Source of the DNA: Candidatus Sacchlamyda saccharinae
GTDB lineage: Bacteria; Chlamydiota; Chlamydiia; Chlamydiales; Rhabdochlamydiaceae
DNA: 64,000 bases
Assembly (NCBI GenBank): GCA_030408505.1
Contig: JAUHQI010000004.1
Coordinates: 1,054,001 to 1,118,000 of the forward strand
Reading direction: 5' to 3'
Below the pieces are notes generated by a model. That model did no database searches, had not been told where the DNA came from, and worked only from the letters and a program-made list of their open reading frames with translations. Shown in pieces: positions 9,317-18,542 of the stretch; the first letter of the stretch is position 1; every line of letters begins with the position of its first letter. A program made the translations under genes and the position numbers.

Positions 9317-10629
9317 TGAACGAAGAGCCTTCTAACGCCACAGAAAGCAAAAAACCAGTAGAAAAACCTGTTTCCATTACAAAAATCGCAGATCTTCAGC
9401 GAATGAACATCGAGCAACTCAACCAATATGCTCGTAACCTGGGACTCACCAACACATCTTCCCTCACCAAATCACAGATAGTTTTTGAAATCGTAAAAAA
9501 GAAATCGCACAGCCCAGGAGAGGTCCTCGTTGCAGAAGGAGTTCTCGAGGTCCTACCCGATGGCTTTGGCTTCCTCCGCTCACCCAACTACAACTATCTC
9601 CCCTCCGCAGAAGACATCTATGTCTCCCCAGCCCAAATCCGAAGATTCGACTTGAAAAAAGGGCACACAGTTTATGGTTCGATCCGCCCGCCGAAGGAAA
9701 AAGAAAAATACTTTGCCATGCACAAAGTAGAAAAGGTCAATAACCAAGCTCCCGAAAAAGGGAAAGAAAGGATCCTCTTTGAGAACCTCACTCCCCTCTT
9801 CCCGCAAGATCGCCTTGTAATGGAGACGACAAAAGAAGACATGACCACCCGTGTCATTGACCTCGCTGCTCCCATTGGAAAAGGACAGAGAGCGCTGATT
9901 GTGGCCCCTCCCCGTACGGGAAAAACCATCATTCTCAAAGAGATTGCCAACGCAATTGCCGCAAACAACCCCGATGTCAAACTCCTCGTCCTCCTCATCG
10001 ATGAGCGCCCGGAAGAGGTAACAGACATGCAGAGAAGCGTGAAAGGAGAGGTTATCTCCTCTACCTTCGATGAACCTCCAGAGCGCCACGTCCAAGTCTC
10101 TGAGATGGTGGTTGAAAAAGCGCGCCGTATGGTCGAATTCGGCCACGACGTAGTTATCCTCCTCGACTCGATTACGCGCCTAGCTCGTGCCCACAACACC
10201 GTCCAACCCCACTCAGGCCGTATCCTCTCCGGTGGTGTCGACGCAAATGCGCTGCACAAGCCCAAACGCCTTTTTGGTGCTGCTCGTAACATCGAAGAAG
10301 GTGGCTCACTAACCATCATCGCCACAGCCCTTGTCGAAACCGGCTCTCGCATGGACGAGGTAATCTTCGAAGAATTTAAGGGAACCGGGAACATGGAACT
10401 TGTTCTCGATCGCCGACTTGCCGACCGCAGGTGCTACCCAGCTATCGACCTCATCAAGAGCGGTACTCGCAAAGAAGATCTCCTCTATCACCCCAACGAG
10501 CTGGAAAAGATTTATCTCATGCGCCAAGCTGTTGCAGACCTCACCCCTCTAGATGCTATGAATCTTTTGCGCAACCGTCTCAAGAAAACCAACTCCAACG
10601 TCGAGTTCCTCCTATCTATGAAGGAGTAG
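9316..10629 (+). CDS. rho: Transcription termination factor Rho
   Basis: 437-aa hexameric RNA-dependent helicase. N-terminal helical bundle ([15 protein letters not shown]), cold-shock-like RNA-binding domain ([20 protein letters not shown]), Walker A APPRTGKT, then [10 protein letters not shown] and Walker [11 protein letters not shown]. The Q-loop segment [14 protein letters not shown] is intact. It is the last gene of the overlapping sppA-polA-coaE-rho array and is followed by a structured 325-nt gap. Confidence 0.97.
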   Translation: MNEEPSNATESKKPVEKPVSITKIADLQRMNIEQLNQYARNLGLTNTSSLTKSQIVFEIVKKKSHSPGEVLVAEGVLEVLPDGFGFLRSPNYNYLPSAEDIYVSPAQIRRFDLKKGHTVYGSIRPPKEKEKYFAMHKVEKVNNQAPEKGKERILFENLTPLFPQDRLVMETTKEDMTTRVIDLAAPIGKGQRALIVAPPRTGKTIILKEIANAIAANNPDVKLLVLLIDERPEEVTDMQRSVKGEVISSTFDEPPERHVQVSEMVVEKARRMVEFGHDVVILLDSITRLARAHNTVQPHSGRILSGGVDANALHKPKRLFGAARNIEEGGSLTIIATALVETGSRMDEVIFEEFKGTGNMELVLDRRLADRRCYPAIDLIKSGTRKEDLLYHPNELEKIYLMRQAVADLTPLDAMNLLRNRLKKTNSNVEFLLSMKE

Positions 10630-10647
10630 GATTATCGACTGCTCATG

Positions 10648-10820
10648 CGAAGAGAACTCCCGCCGGGCCTCCAGCCTCTTGGCGGGCTCCATCTCTTCGT
10701 CTTTCGCAGAACCATTTTTTTGTATCTAAGCCTGTACTTGGTTTGATGTGGTTCTGCGGGGTGTCACGCCACGAAGGCGACGCCCGACAGAGTGCCCACG
10801 CAGCAGCTGTAATTGCTGCG
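10648..10820. other. Structured intergenic region after rho (candidate RNA or attenuator)
   Basis: The 325-nt gap between rho and cydA has no credible gene but contains three successive stem-loops. Stem 1 pairs 10648-10655 with 10692-10699 (CGAAGAGA/TCTCTTCG) and 10659-10664 with 10681-10686 (CCCGCC/GGCGGG). Stem 2 pairs 10705-10714 with 10749-10758, ten perfect pairs (CGCAGAACCA). Stem 3 pairs 10799-10805 with 10814-10820 (CGCAGCA/TGCTGCG) and is followed by CAAAAAAG. The region is locally GC-rich. It could be a small RNA, a rho leader/trailer, or stacked terminators. I do not recognise a known RNA family; no tmRNA, SRP or RNase P signatures were seen. Confidence 0.45.
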
Positions 10821-10914
10821 CAAAAAAGTCTCTGGCGACCCTAAAGGAGACACTGATCAATTCAATTCCTCAGATCTTCGGCCAAAAGTGTCTTAGCACT
10901 CTACTAAAACTAGT

Positions 10915-10938
10915 CCATTGTATTTAAATTTTCAATGG
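10915..10938. promoter_or_regulatory. Dyad upstream of cydA
   Basis: CCATTG - 12 AT-rich bases - CAATGG, 16 nt upstream of the cydA ATG. Its symmetry and place near a presumed promoter suggest an operator or a leader hairpin for cydAB. No canonical -35/-10 pair with 16-18 spacing was found around it. Confidence 0.35.
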
Positions 10939-10954
10939 TATAGCATTTTGGGTC

Positions 10955-12307
10955 ATGGATGTAGTTATGCTCTCGCGAATTCAGTTCGCAATGACAAGTA
11001 TGTTTCACTACTTGTATCCCCCTTTGAGTATCGGACTGGGCCTCTTCCTGGTCATGATTGAGGGGATGTATCTAAAAACAAAAGATCCTAGATATCTGCA
11101 AATGACCAAATTTTGGGTAAAAATTTTTGCTCTTACCTTTGCTCTTGGCGTGGCCACGGGTCTTGTTCAAGTTTTTGGTTTTGGAACGAATTGGGCTAAT
11201 TATTCCCGCTTTGTGGGTGATGTCTTTGGAAGTGCCCTAGGAGCAGAAGGGATTTTTGCCTTTTTCCTAGAAGCAGGCTTTTTAGGAATCATGCTTTTTG
11301 GCTGGAAAAAAGTGAGCCCAAAGATGCACTATTTTTCGACCATCTGTGTATGCGCTGGAGCTCATTTTAGTGCGGTTTGGATTGTCATTGCCAATTCCTG
11401 GATGCAAACTCCAGCGGGTTTTAAAATTATTGGAACGGGAGAGAAGGCACGTGCAGTAGTTACCGACTTTTGGGCGATGATGTTTAACCCCTCTAGTGTA
11501 GACCGACTAGTCCATGTTGTTTTGGGTTGTTGGCTGACGGGACTTTTTCTTGTGATCAGCATCTCTGCCTATTATATGCTCAAGAAGCGGCATATGGATT
11601 TTGCCCGCAGCTCGATGAGGATCAGCCTTTGGCTAGCTTGCGTGGTACTTGTACTGCAGCTCATTTCTGCCGACTCTACAGCGCGAGGTGTTGCCAAAAA
11701 CCAGCCCGCCAAGTTAGCTGCAATGGAAGGGATCTATCCAACACAAGATTATAGCGCCATGACGCTTATTGGCTTCGTGGATAAGAAAACCCAGTCGGTT
11801 AAAGGAATTAAGATCCCAGGTCTTTTGAGCTTTTTTGTTTATCGCAACTTCAAAACACCTGTTACTGGCCTCGACCAAATTCCAAAAGATGAACACCCTC
11901 CGGTGAATGTGGTCTTTCAGTCCTATCACATGATGATTTACATGTGGGGATTGATGGTAATTGGCGCTTTTTCGGGACTCTTTTTTCTTTGGAAAAACAC
12001 GCTCGAAGATAAGAAAATATTACTATGGTTTCTCATTTTCTCAGTAGGTTTTCCTCAAGTCGCCAATATGGTCGGATGGATGACAGCCGAGATTGGAAGA
12101 CAGCCTTGGGTTGTTTGGAAATTGCTTAGAACCACGCATGGTGTTTCGCCCAATATTGTGCCCGGACAAGTTGTTGCCTCGTTAATCATGCTCGGAACTA
12201 TCTACTGCGGCCTTCTAGCTGTATTTCTTTTCTTGCTCGACAGTAAAATCAAACATGGACCAACAGAGAAAGAAGAAATGGTCCCCGGCTATAGAGGGAA
12301 CGTATAA
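10955..12307 (+). CDS. cydA: Cytochrome bd oxidase subunit I
   Basis: 450-aa quinol oxidase subunit carrying the haems, inner membrane. The N-terminus [22 protein letters not shown] holds the haem-ligand His region. [16 protein letters not shown] contains the conserved Glu residues of the haem b595/d site. [17 protein letters not shown] is the second conserved CydA block. The short Q-loop form (450 aa) is the CIO/short-Q-loop class by length. It is followed directly by cydB with a 1-nt overlap. Confidence 0.95.
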   Translation: MDVVMLSRIQFAMTSMFHYLYPPLSIGLGLFLVMIEGMYLKTKDPRYLQMTKFWVKIFALTFALGVATGLVQVFGFGTNWANYSRFVGDVFGSALGAEGIFAFFLEAGFLGIMLFGWKKVSPKMHYFSTICVCAGAHFSAVWIVIANSWMQTPAGFKIIGTGEKARAVVTDFWAMMFNPSSVDRLVHVVLGCWLTGLFLVISISAYYMLKKRHMDFARSSMRISLWLACVVLVLQLISADSTARGVAKNQPAKLAAMEGIYPTQDYSAMTLIGFVDKKTQSVKGIKIPGLLSFFVYRNFKTPVTGLDQIPKDEHPPVNVVFQSYHMMIYMWGLMVIGAFSGLFFLWKNTLEDKKILLWFLIFSVGFPQVANMVGWMTAEIGRQPWVVWKLLRTTHGVSPNIVPGQVVASLIMLGTIYCGLLAVFLFLLDSKIKHGPTEKEEMVPGYRGNV

Positions 12308-13323
12308 TGCTCGCACTCATTTGGTACTTTGTCATTATCTTAGCCATGATTTGCTATGCCATGCTCGACGGATTTGACTTGGGTGTAGGGCTCTTGCACC
12401 TCTTTGCTAAAGACGATCGGGACCGACGGATTTTTTTAAATGCGATCGGCCCTGTATGGGACGGAAATGAGGTGTGGCTTGTGATTGTCGGAGGCGCTCT
12501 CTTTGCAGGGTTTCCAGATGTATTTGCCACCCTTTGCTCTACTTTTTATATCCCCGTAATGGTTCTTTTAATGGGACTGATTTTTCGAGCGGTTTCCATT
12601 GAATTTCGTAGTAAGCACGAATCCAAAAGATGGAGAAAGTGTTGGGATGTGGTTTTTGCCCTCGGCAGTCTTGTGATCTCCTTTGGCGTCGGAGTTGTGC
12701 TCGGCAATCTGATCTACGGTATTCCCCTCGATGCTGACAATAATTTCACGGGTACTTTTTCTGATTTCATCCATCCTTACGCACTTCTTGTCGGCGTAAC
12801 AACTGTCGCCCTCTTTGCGATGCACGGGGCGATCTTTCTAGTGATGAAAACAGAAGGGGCTCTTCATGAAAAAGTACGGAGCTTGGTCCCTCGCTGTATT
12901 GGATTTTTCTTGATCATGTATATCTTGATCACGGTGACAGCGGTTTATTACCGCCCCTATATGATCGATCCGATGCGTGCCTATCCAATTTTGTATTTGG
13001 TCCCTCTCATAGCACTTGTAGCTATCATCTCCGTCCCTTTTTTGATGCAAAAAAAATGGGATGGCTGGGCTTTTGTCTCATCCTCGTTGAGTATAGCCGG
13101 ACTCCTTTCTTTGGCGGCAATTGGCACATTTCCCTATATGATCCGCTCTACCGTTCATACCCAAACAAACAGCCTCACAATTTACAACTCTGCCTCGTCA
13201 GAGTTGACGCTAAAAGTTCTCCTTATTATTGTTGCGATAGGAGTCCCACTCGTTTTGGCTTACGGATTTTATGTCTACCGTACCTTCCGTGGGAAAGTAG
13301 AACTGGATGCGACAAGTTATTAG
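12307..13323 (+). CDS. cydB: Cytochrome bd oxidase subunit II
   Basis: 338-aa partner of CydA, with about 8-9 membrane helices. The N-terminus WYFVIILAMICYAMLDGFDLGVGLLH and GPVWDGNEVWL are diagnostic of CydB. Start ATG overlaps the last base of the cydA stop. Together they form a microaerobic terminal oxidase that pumps no protons but tolerates low oxygen, as in C. trachomatis (CT013/CT014). The 3' end overlaps the small lipoprotein gene by 17 nt. Confidence 0.95.
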   Translation: MLALIWYFVIILAMICYAMLDGFDLGVGLLHLFAKDDRDRRIFLNAIGPVWDGNEVWLVIVGGALFAGFPDVFATLCSTFYIPVMVLLMGLIFRAVSIEFRSKHESKRWRKCWDVVFALGSLVISFGVGVVLGNLIYGIPLDADNNFTGTFSDFIHPYALLVGVTTVALFAMHGAIFLVMKTEGALHEKVRSLVPRCIGFFLIMYILITVTAVYYRPYMIDPMRAYPILYLVPLIALVAIISVPFLMQKKWDGWAFVSSSLSIAGLLSLAAIGTFPYMIRSTVHTQTNSLTIYNSASSELTLKVLLIIVAIGVPLVLAYGFYVYRTFRGKVELDATSY

Positions 13324-13507
13324 CTTTCTTTTATTCCTATCAGTCATCAGTTGCCAACAGGCCAAAGACCTTTTTGTCAAACAGGATAAAGACCCGCCCC
13401 CTCTTCGAGATTTTTTCGTCAAAAGCCCTGAAATCGAAGAAGAAGAACCTTGCTGCTGCGAGCACCAAGAGTACACAGGCTGCGACTACCACCATCACGA
13501 CTACTAA
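13307..13507 (+). CDS. Tiny Cys/His-rich lipoprotein encoded at the end of cydB
   Basis: 66 aa. A typical lipoprotein signal peptide (MRQVISFLLFLSVISC, cleavage before Cys16) leads to a short acidic mature peptide ending EEEEPCCCEHQEY - C - HHH. The clustered Cys and His residues look metal-binding. The start overlaps cydB by 17 nt in another frame, arguing for translational coupling with the oxidase. No family recognised. A role in metal or haem handling for the oxidase is speculation. Confidence 0.6.
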   Translation: MRQVISFLLFLSVISCQQAKDLFVKQDKDPPPLRDFFVKSPEIEEEEPCCCEHQEYTGCDYHHHDY

Positions 13508-13575
13508 CACCATCTTGACTTTTTTCCCTCATCGTCATACATTTTTACCACCATGTCAACGGAGGGCTACGCCCG

Positions 13576-15174
13576 ATGAGAAAGATTGTTTTGTTTTTGT
13601 GTGGCCTGTGCGTTCTGCTCGCCGGATGCCATACTTCTTGTGAAAAGAAAACTGAGCAGCGACTAAACCTGAATATTCCGGCCGATCCATCTACCCTGGA
13701 CCCAAGAAAGGGGGGGGATATTGTCTCTTCTCTTTTTCATTTTCTCCTCTTTGATGGGCTCGCAAAGCTTGATGGTGAGGGCAATGTCTCTTTGTCACTC
13801 GCCAAAAAGGTCGATATCTCCGATGATAAAACGGTCTATACCTTTCATCTGCACGACGCTGATTGGTCCGATGGCAGCCCTATAACCGCTTGGGATTTCG
13901 AAAAGTCTTGGAAAGACATTCTCCATCCCGATTTTCCAGCGATGAATGCCCACCTATTGTACCCAATAAAAAATGCAGAAGGGGCAAAATTAGGCAGAGC
14001 CTCTCTATCGGAAGTTGGCATCCGCTCACTGAACGCAAAAACACTCGAGGTTACGCTCGAGCGGCCTACCCCCTATTTCCTCGAATTGGTTGCCTTTTGC
14101 GTCTTCTATCCAATCAACACAGAGATCGATCACTCTCATCCCGAATGGGACCAGATGGTCGGAAAGAGTTTTATCGGAAGTGGCCCCTTCTACGTCAAAG
14201 AGTGGAAAAGAAATAACCTCATCCAACTGAAGAAAAACCCCCATTATTTTCGCGCAAATGATGTGATGATGGAAGAAATTTCCTTAAGTATCGTAGACAG
14301 TGAAATGACCTCCTTGCAGATGTTTGAAAAAGGACAAGTCGATATCATCGGACAACCCCTAATGCCTCTGCCAACGGATGCGATCCCACAGCTTCTGAAA
14401 CGGATGAAACTCAATATAGTGCCGGTTCCTGCCACCACCTTTTGCAGCTTTAATGTAAATGAATACCCCTTCAATAATGTCAATATCCGCAAAGCATTTG
14501 CCTATGCTATGAATCGAGGGCAAATTGTCCAAAATATCACACAGCTCCAGGAGCCTCCCGCCCTTGGGATCATTCCTCCTATGCTAAAAAAATATGAAAC
14601 AAAAACTGCCTTCTTTGCTGATGCAGATGCCGAGCAAGCAAGGTTGAGTTTTGCAAAAGGGCTTAAGGAACTAGGGATCACTAAGAAAGAATTTCCCGAA
14701 ATTAAATACTTGTATGGAAAGTCAGAATCTCATCACAAAATCGCTCAAGCTCTCCAGCAACAATGGCATGAAGTGCTAGGCATAAAGCTTAAGCTCGAAT
14801 GTGTGGAGAAAAAGTACCTCATCCACCTGCTCAAAAATCGCAACTACCAAGCTGCGCAAAGCTTTTGGATGGCCCAATACAAAGACCCAATGAATATTTT
14901 TGAACGTTTTAAATCAAAAGAGAACGTGAAAAACTACCCCAACTGGGAAAATGAAACTTTCATTGAGCTTCTAAATGCCTCCAATGAAGCCAGCTCGGAC
15001 GAAGAGCGATTTGCCCTGCTTCAGCAAGCAGAAGCCCTCTTCCTCGATGAGATGCCACTTGCCCCTATTTTCCACTGGAATAGCGCCTATATTGCAAAAC
15101 CCCACATAAAGAGCATCGGATCTGCTGCTATTGGGAATGGGTTTTTCGACCGCGTTTATATAAACAAAAAATGA
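13576..15174 (+). CDS. Peptide ABC transporter substrate-binding lipoprotein (OppA family)
   Basis: 532-aa extracytoplasmic solute-binding protein, SBP family 5. Lipobox LLAGC at residues about 15-19, then LNIPADPSTLDPRKGGDIVSS, the classical OppA opening. WSDGSPITAWDFEKSW and GSGPFYVKEW are the other family landmarks. Strong AGGAGG-like site (ACGGAGGG) upstream. No permease or ATPase genes adjoin it, so it may work with a remote Opp system. Its stop overlaps the start of the kinase-like gene by 4 nt. Confidence 0.9.
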   Translation: MRKIVLFLCGLCVLLAGCHTSCEKKTEQRLNLNIPADPSTLDPRKGGDIVSSLFHFLLFDGLAKLDGEGNVSLSLAKKVDISDDKTVYTFHLHDADWSDGSPITAWDFEKSWKDILHPDFPAMNAHLLYPIKNAEGAKLGRASLSEVGIRSLNAKTLEVTLERPTPYFLELVAFCVFYPINTEIDHSHPEWDQMVGKSFIGSGPFYVKEWKRNNLIQLKKNPHYFRANDVMMEEISLSIVDSEMTSLQMFEKGQVDIIGQPLMPLPTDAIPQLLKRMKLNIVPVPATTFCSFNVNEYPFNNVNIRKAFAYAMNRGQIVQNITQLQEPPALGIIPPMLKKYETKTAFFADADAEQARLSFAKGLKELGITKKEFPEIKYLYGKSESHHKIAQALQQQWHEVLGIKLKLECVEKKYLIHLLKNRNYQAAQSFWMAQYKDPMNIFERFKSKENVKNYPNWENETFIELLNASNEASSDEERFALLQQAEALFLDEMPLAPIFHWNSAYIAKPHIKSIGSAAIGNGFFDRVYINKK

Positions 15175-16328
15175 AGCTAATCTTTTCTCTATTATTTCTC
15201 ACAAACTGTGTTTTTGCTTGTGATATCCCACCCTCCTATCCCACTACGCCATCGGATAAGCTCCAATTCGGTAGACTATGGACGCAAATCAAGCGACGCA
15301 CCGAAAAAGAAGATTTAGCTGATCTCATCGCCCTGCGAAGGACAGAGATTAATAAGCAAAAAGAGCACTGGAAGGATAAAATCCCTTCTATCGAAGACCC
15401 TGCTCTTACCGCTCACCTATGCGCCCTTCTATTGACAGGGACCCTTGAACCTTCAGATCACGGATGTGGCGGAGCTTATTTTCTAAAAAGTGCCTCTGGA
15501 GTACCAAAATATGTTCTAAAGCCCATCGATGAAGATGTCCTCTGTTTAAACAACAGGAAACAATTCGGTTCGCCATTTAACACACGAGCCTTTCGTGTCC
15601 GCGACCACATCCCCCTTTATCGGACCGCCCAGGCAGAAGCCCTCTCATATGCAATATCCCTGCTGCTCGGGTTTGAAGAACTCACCCCTCCAACGCATCT
15701 TGCCATTATTTCTCATGAAGCTTTTTTTGATATCGAAGATCGACCGGGTACCAAAGAAAAACTCTGTAGCGCACAGAGCTTCCTGACCGACGTCGAAAAT
15801 CTCCTCCCCTTTATCCAAAACTGTCTAAAAGAAAACTATTCTGAAGAAACAATCCTGCATCTAGTCGATTCAGAGAATTTTGAGAACCTCTGTCTTCTGA
15901 TTTGGATCCTTTTTGACACCGACGCCCATGCAGGAAACCTCTATGTCAAACAAAACGAGGATACTAGCTTTACCCTTTTAAAAATCGACAATGGCCTCAC
16001 CTTCCCCGACAAAAATGCACAGCTCTTAAATGCACTTTACTATTTCCCCCATGCAAAACTCCCCCTCTCCGAAAGACTAAGAAGTCTAATCGCTAACCTC
16101 CCAGCCGACGAGATCTGCAAACTCATCCAATTATACGAACTAGATGAGGCCATCGATGCATTTTTAGAGAGAATAGAAGTCATTCAAAAGCTTGCGCAAA
16201 ATCCAAATATCACCTTTCGCGACGTTGATGTCCGTCTGCATGCGCTCAGCCACCCAGAAGGAACAAAACTTGCCCTAAATCCAGATTTGACATCTTGCGA
16301 CCTAAAAAAGCTTATATCATTTGAATAA
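15171..16328 (+). CDS. Secreted phosphatidylinositol 3-/4-kinase-like protein
   Basis: 385 aa with an N-terminal signal peptide (MKLIFSLLFLTNCVFA). The body resembles the bacterial PI3/PI4-kinase-like (type II PI4K) fold. There is a Gly-rich loop and ATP-binding Lys (GGAYFLKSASG about 100-110, YVLKP with Lys117), then AEALSYAISLLLGFEELTPPT (about 155-175), which matches the EAxxYxLSxLLG-xxxVPPT block of the family. The catalytic loop is DTDAHAGN (249-256) and the metal-binding Asp is in KIDNG (271-275). All key positions are present, so it may be active. Because it is exported and this is an intracellular bacterium, host phosphoinositide manipulation is a reasonable but unproven idea. Overlaps oppA by 4 nt. 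Confidence 0.6.
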   Translation: MKLIFSLLFLTNCVFACDIPPSYPTTPSDKLQFGRLWTQIKRRTEKEDLADLIALRRTEINKQKEHWKDKIPSIEDPALTAHLCALLLTGTLEPSDHGCGGAYFLKSASGVPKYVLKPIDEDVLCLNNRKQFGSPFNTRAFRVRDHIPLYRTAQAEALSYAISLLLGFEELTPPTHLAIISHEAFFDIEDRPGTKEKLCSAQSFLTDVENLLPFIQNCLKENYSEETILHLVDSENFENLCLLIWILFDTDAHAGNLYVKQNEDTSFTLLKIDNGLTFPDKNAQLLNALYYFPHAKLPLSERLRSLIANLPADEICKLIQLYELDEAIDAFLERIEVIQKLAQNPNITFRDVDVRLHALSHPEGTKLALNPDLTSCDLKKLISFE

Positions 16329-16935
16329 TCTGCTCATCTGAAACCGGATCAAATTCCTTATAGAAAGCGCCAACAGCAGGGAAACTCTTAGGGGTTTCCA
16401 AACAGACTACCTCACTTGCAAGCTCTTCTAACTCTTTGCACGTCTTTGTAGGAGCCACCGGCACAGCAACAACAACTTTGCTAGCTTTCTGCTCTATACA
16501 AGAAGCAATGGCCACTTTCATGCTCGCGCCCGTTGCAACCCCATCGTCAATCAGCAGAACCGTTTTCCCCGAAAAATCAAGTCCCTCCCTCCCTCGCAAA
16601 TAAAGAGCCCTTCTCTGTAAGACAACTTCCCGCTCTTTCTCCGTCTCTTTTTTCAGATATTCTTTTGATATGCCCAAAAGCGTGATGAGATCATCATTGA
16701 AAATCCCCCTCCCCTTTTCAGCGATCGCCCCAAGAGCAAGTTCTGGATTATCGGGAGCTCCAATTTTTCTAACCACCATCACATCAAGAGGTATTTCTAA
16801 AGCCTTACTCACTTGAGCGGCCACAACAACACCACCGCGCGCCAGACCAACAGCCACCACATCTTCCTCGCCCTTATACGACATCAATTCCTTAGCCAGA
16901 AGCTTGCCCGCCTCAGTTCGGTTTTGAAAGATCAT
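16312..16935 (-). CDS. Phosphoribosyltransferase-domain protein
   Basis: 207-aa cytosolic protein of the PRTase superfamily. The PRPP loop VLLIDDGVATGASMKVAI is at about residues 126-143 and GLARGGVVVAAQVSKAL matches the N-terminal part of the fold. The substrate is unknown. This type (often beside erythromycin-esterase or dienelactone hydrolase genes in other bacteria) is not a standard purine-salvage enzyme. The 3' end overlaps the convergent kinase-like gene by 17 nt. Confidence 0.85.
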   Translation of the reverse strand: MIFQNRTEAGKLLAKELMSYKGEEDVVAVGLARGGVVVAAQVSKALEIPLDVMVVRKIGAPDNPELALGAIAEKGRGIFNDDLITLLGISKEYLKKETEKEREVVLQRRALYLRGREGLDFSGKTVLLIDDGVATGASMKVAIASCIEQKASKVVVAVPVAPTKTCKELEELASEVVCLETPKSFPAVGAFYKEFDPVSDEQIIQMI

Positions 16936-17035
16936 GACACTCCTCGACAGACAAAAAAGAAAATAGGAATTAAGCGACCAATATAAAAAATTTTCATCCT
17001 ACCGATTATAGATAAAACACCCCGTTTTTTCCAAA

Positions 17036-17047
17036 ATATTCGAATAT
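17036..17047. promoter_or_regulatory. Perfect 12-bp palindrome upstream of the 277-aa gene
   Basis: ATATTCGAATAT lies 17 nt upstream of the ATG at 17064, in the 128-nt gap between two divergent genes. A TATTCT at 17052-17057 could be a -10, but it is very close to the start codon. Possible operator; chance cannot be excluded. Confidence 0.3.
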
Positions 17048-17063
17048 CCGGTATTCTACGGGT

Positions 17064-17897
17064 ATGCGCCTACTCTTTACCCTCTTTACTCTTGCCTCTT
17101 TTGGAGGCGGCCTTTACTGGCTGGCCGATAAAAACCCAGACTTAAAACAAAAAGCTGAAGAATTCATCGACTTTCGCACAACGACCGCATTAGAAACACG
17201 CTTTGATTCTATGCAAGTGATGGAGATGCATCAGAAAAAACTCCTCAGAGAAAAAGGAGCCCGCTACCTCGATCCCGAACTCAAGTTTTTCCCCTTCCTC
17301 CTGATGGAAGTCAAATACCTCGATGCCAAAAACAGAACCAAAGAAAGCCTGATTCTCTGGGATCTCACGGATGGAGAAATGGTCCTCGACACCAAAAACT
17401 GGGAGAAAACCCACGGCTTTGCCGACTGCATCTTAAGCCGGGCCACCCCCCAAGAGCTCAAAATCCTACATACCCTTGGAAGCAACACAACAACAGCAGA
17501 AAACCTCGAGGCCAAACTAGCTCTCGAAGCCCCCATCCTTAACGTCCTTCTCCATAGCTGCGAGCGAAAAAACCTCATCATCCAAACAGACTCTAATGGC
17601 TACCGCCTCCATATGGAAAACCCCAAGCTCACCTCCGAGCCCAAAACCAACCTCCACGAGCAGCTAACCACCCGGGCTCACAAAAAAGCAACCAGGGCCA
17701 AAAGCCACTTCAAGTCCTCCTCCGTTGAGAGGCTGGTAAAAATGGCCTTTGGGGAAACCTTTTCCATCAGAACCAAATCCGAAATTTACCTCCCCATCCA
17801 CCGGATCGTCGTGCAAAATCCCGACGGATCGATCCAAACCTCCCACTTTAATGGCCTCACCGGCAAAGAACTCCCCAGCGCCCGCTTCTACCAATAA
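17064..17897 (+). CDS. Conserved hypothetical protein with N-terminal membrane anchor
   Basis: 277 aa. The first 22 residues form a hydrophobic signal or anchor (MRLLFTLFTLASFGGGLYWL). The rest is soluble and basic: a region around 60-100 (ELKFFPFLLMEVKYLD) reads like a small domain, then a helical middle part (ATPQELKILHTLGSNTTTAENLEAKLALEAPILNVLLHSCERKNLI) looks like a winged helix, and a basic region follows. The end, SIQTSHFNGLTGKELPSARFYQ, is polar. No family recognised. Confidence 0.7.
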   Translation: MRLLFTLFTLASFGGGLYWLADKNPDLKQKAEEFIDFRTTTALETRFDSMQVMEMHQKKLLREKGARYLDPELKFFPFLLMEVKYLDAKNRTKESLILWDLTDGEMVLDTKNWEKTHGFADCILSRATPQELKILHTLGSNTTTAENLEAKLALEAPILNVLLHSCERKNLIIQTDSNGYRLHMENPKLTSEPKTNLHEQLTTRAHKKATRAKSHFKSSSVERLVKMAFGETFSIRTKSEIYLPIHRIVVQNPDGSIQTSHFNGLTGKELPSARFYQ

Positions 17898-17933
17898 AAC
17901 AAAGAAAAGTATTTTTTCGTAATAAATCTATGG

Positions 17934-18163
17934 CTAGGTTTGCTGCAGCTTTTTGGGAAAGCGCCTTAGCAATAAAGCGCCGATAAAAAAGCTAAAGGCA
18001 AAGTTCATGAGAATGCCGGTGAGCTTGAAGCCAAAGATCAGCCCTTGCCTCCATTTTTCCCTAAAGAGTTCAGTGATGAACGAGGGCTCAAAAGTTACCT
18101 TCTCGCCTTACATTTCCGTCTACAATGCCAGCAATTTCGATACTTCCACCTGTGGCAATGACA
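17934..18163 (-). pseudogene. Frameshifted remnant, possibly a bactofilin-like membrane protein
   Basis: On the minus strand one frame gives ATGGSIEIAGIVDGNV, a bactofilin-like beta-repeat phrase. After a one-base shift near 18100 a second frame continues EKVTFEPSFITELFREKWR, then a hydrophobic segment GFKLTGILMNFAFSFFIGA and a basic RRFPKKLQQT end with stop at 17934. No start codon fits. It reads as the C-terminal stub of a gene, damaged by truncation and a frameshift. The bactofilin assignment rests on one short motif. Confidence 0.35.
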
Positions 18164-18238
18164 GACTACCTAGGACCCGCCCATCTGCTGCAAATAGCAA
18201 GCCCAAACATCTTATTCCCTAAGCCTTAAAATGTAAAT

Positions 18239-18265
18239 GAGAAGCTCCTATAATGGGAGCTTCTC
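18239..18265 (-). terminator. Hairpin, likely terminator of the small minus-strand gene
   Basis: Ten perfect pairs (GAGAAGCTCC/GGAGCTTCTC) with a 7-nt loop. Read on the minus strand it follows the stop at 18273 and is trailed by ATTTACATTTT, a T-rich tail. Confidence 0.55.
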
Positions 18266-18272
18266 AGGTATC

Positions 18273-18542
18273 TTAACTTGGAGCAAAAAATAGCGGGGTA
18301 CATATTGTGCCACAGATAAGGTGAGCCCAAGGGGATGGACTTCCATTAACACATCCTTGAACATACTGCATGAAGGCAGATCCTCCTGCTTCAGCACCAG
18401 GTATATTTGCTAGGGCGATCAGGACCGCTGCACAAGCTACGACCTTGGTTCCGACAGTTGGAATGAAATAAGAGTACTTTCTATTTGAAATCGGCATGCT
18501 TAAATGCACGATTGGTGTGGATTGAACTGCTGTAACTGACAT
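18273..18542 (-). CDS. Small putative secreted or membrane peptide
   Basis: 89 aa from the ATG at 18542. One hydrophobic segment (GTKVVACAAVLIALANIPGAEA, about residues 30-51) ends in a possible signal-peptidase site (AEA). It is followed by a short Cys-containing mature part (GGSAFMQYVQGCVNG to ICGTICTPLFFAPS). The start codon lies on the very edge of the palindromic repeat at 18541-18705, and the frame stays open through the whole repeat up to 18770 (165 aa in all), so the original start may have been replaced by the repeat. A terminator-like hairpin follows. No family recognised. Confidence 0.4.
   Translation of the reverse strand: MSVTAVQSTPIVHLSMPISNRKYSYFIPTVGTKVVACAAVLIALANIPGAEAGGSAFMQYVQGCVNGSPSPWAHLICGTICTPLFFAPS

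Noticed and set aside
17953..18222. 89-codon plus-strand frame after the 277-aa gene
   Set aside because: It is opposite the minus-strand remnant, whose translation has far better protein character (beta-repeat phrase and membrane helix).
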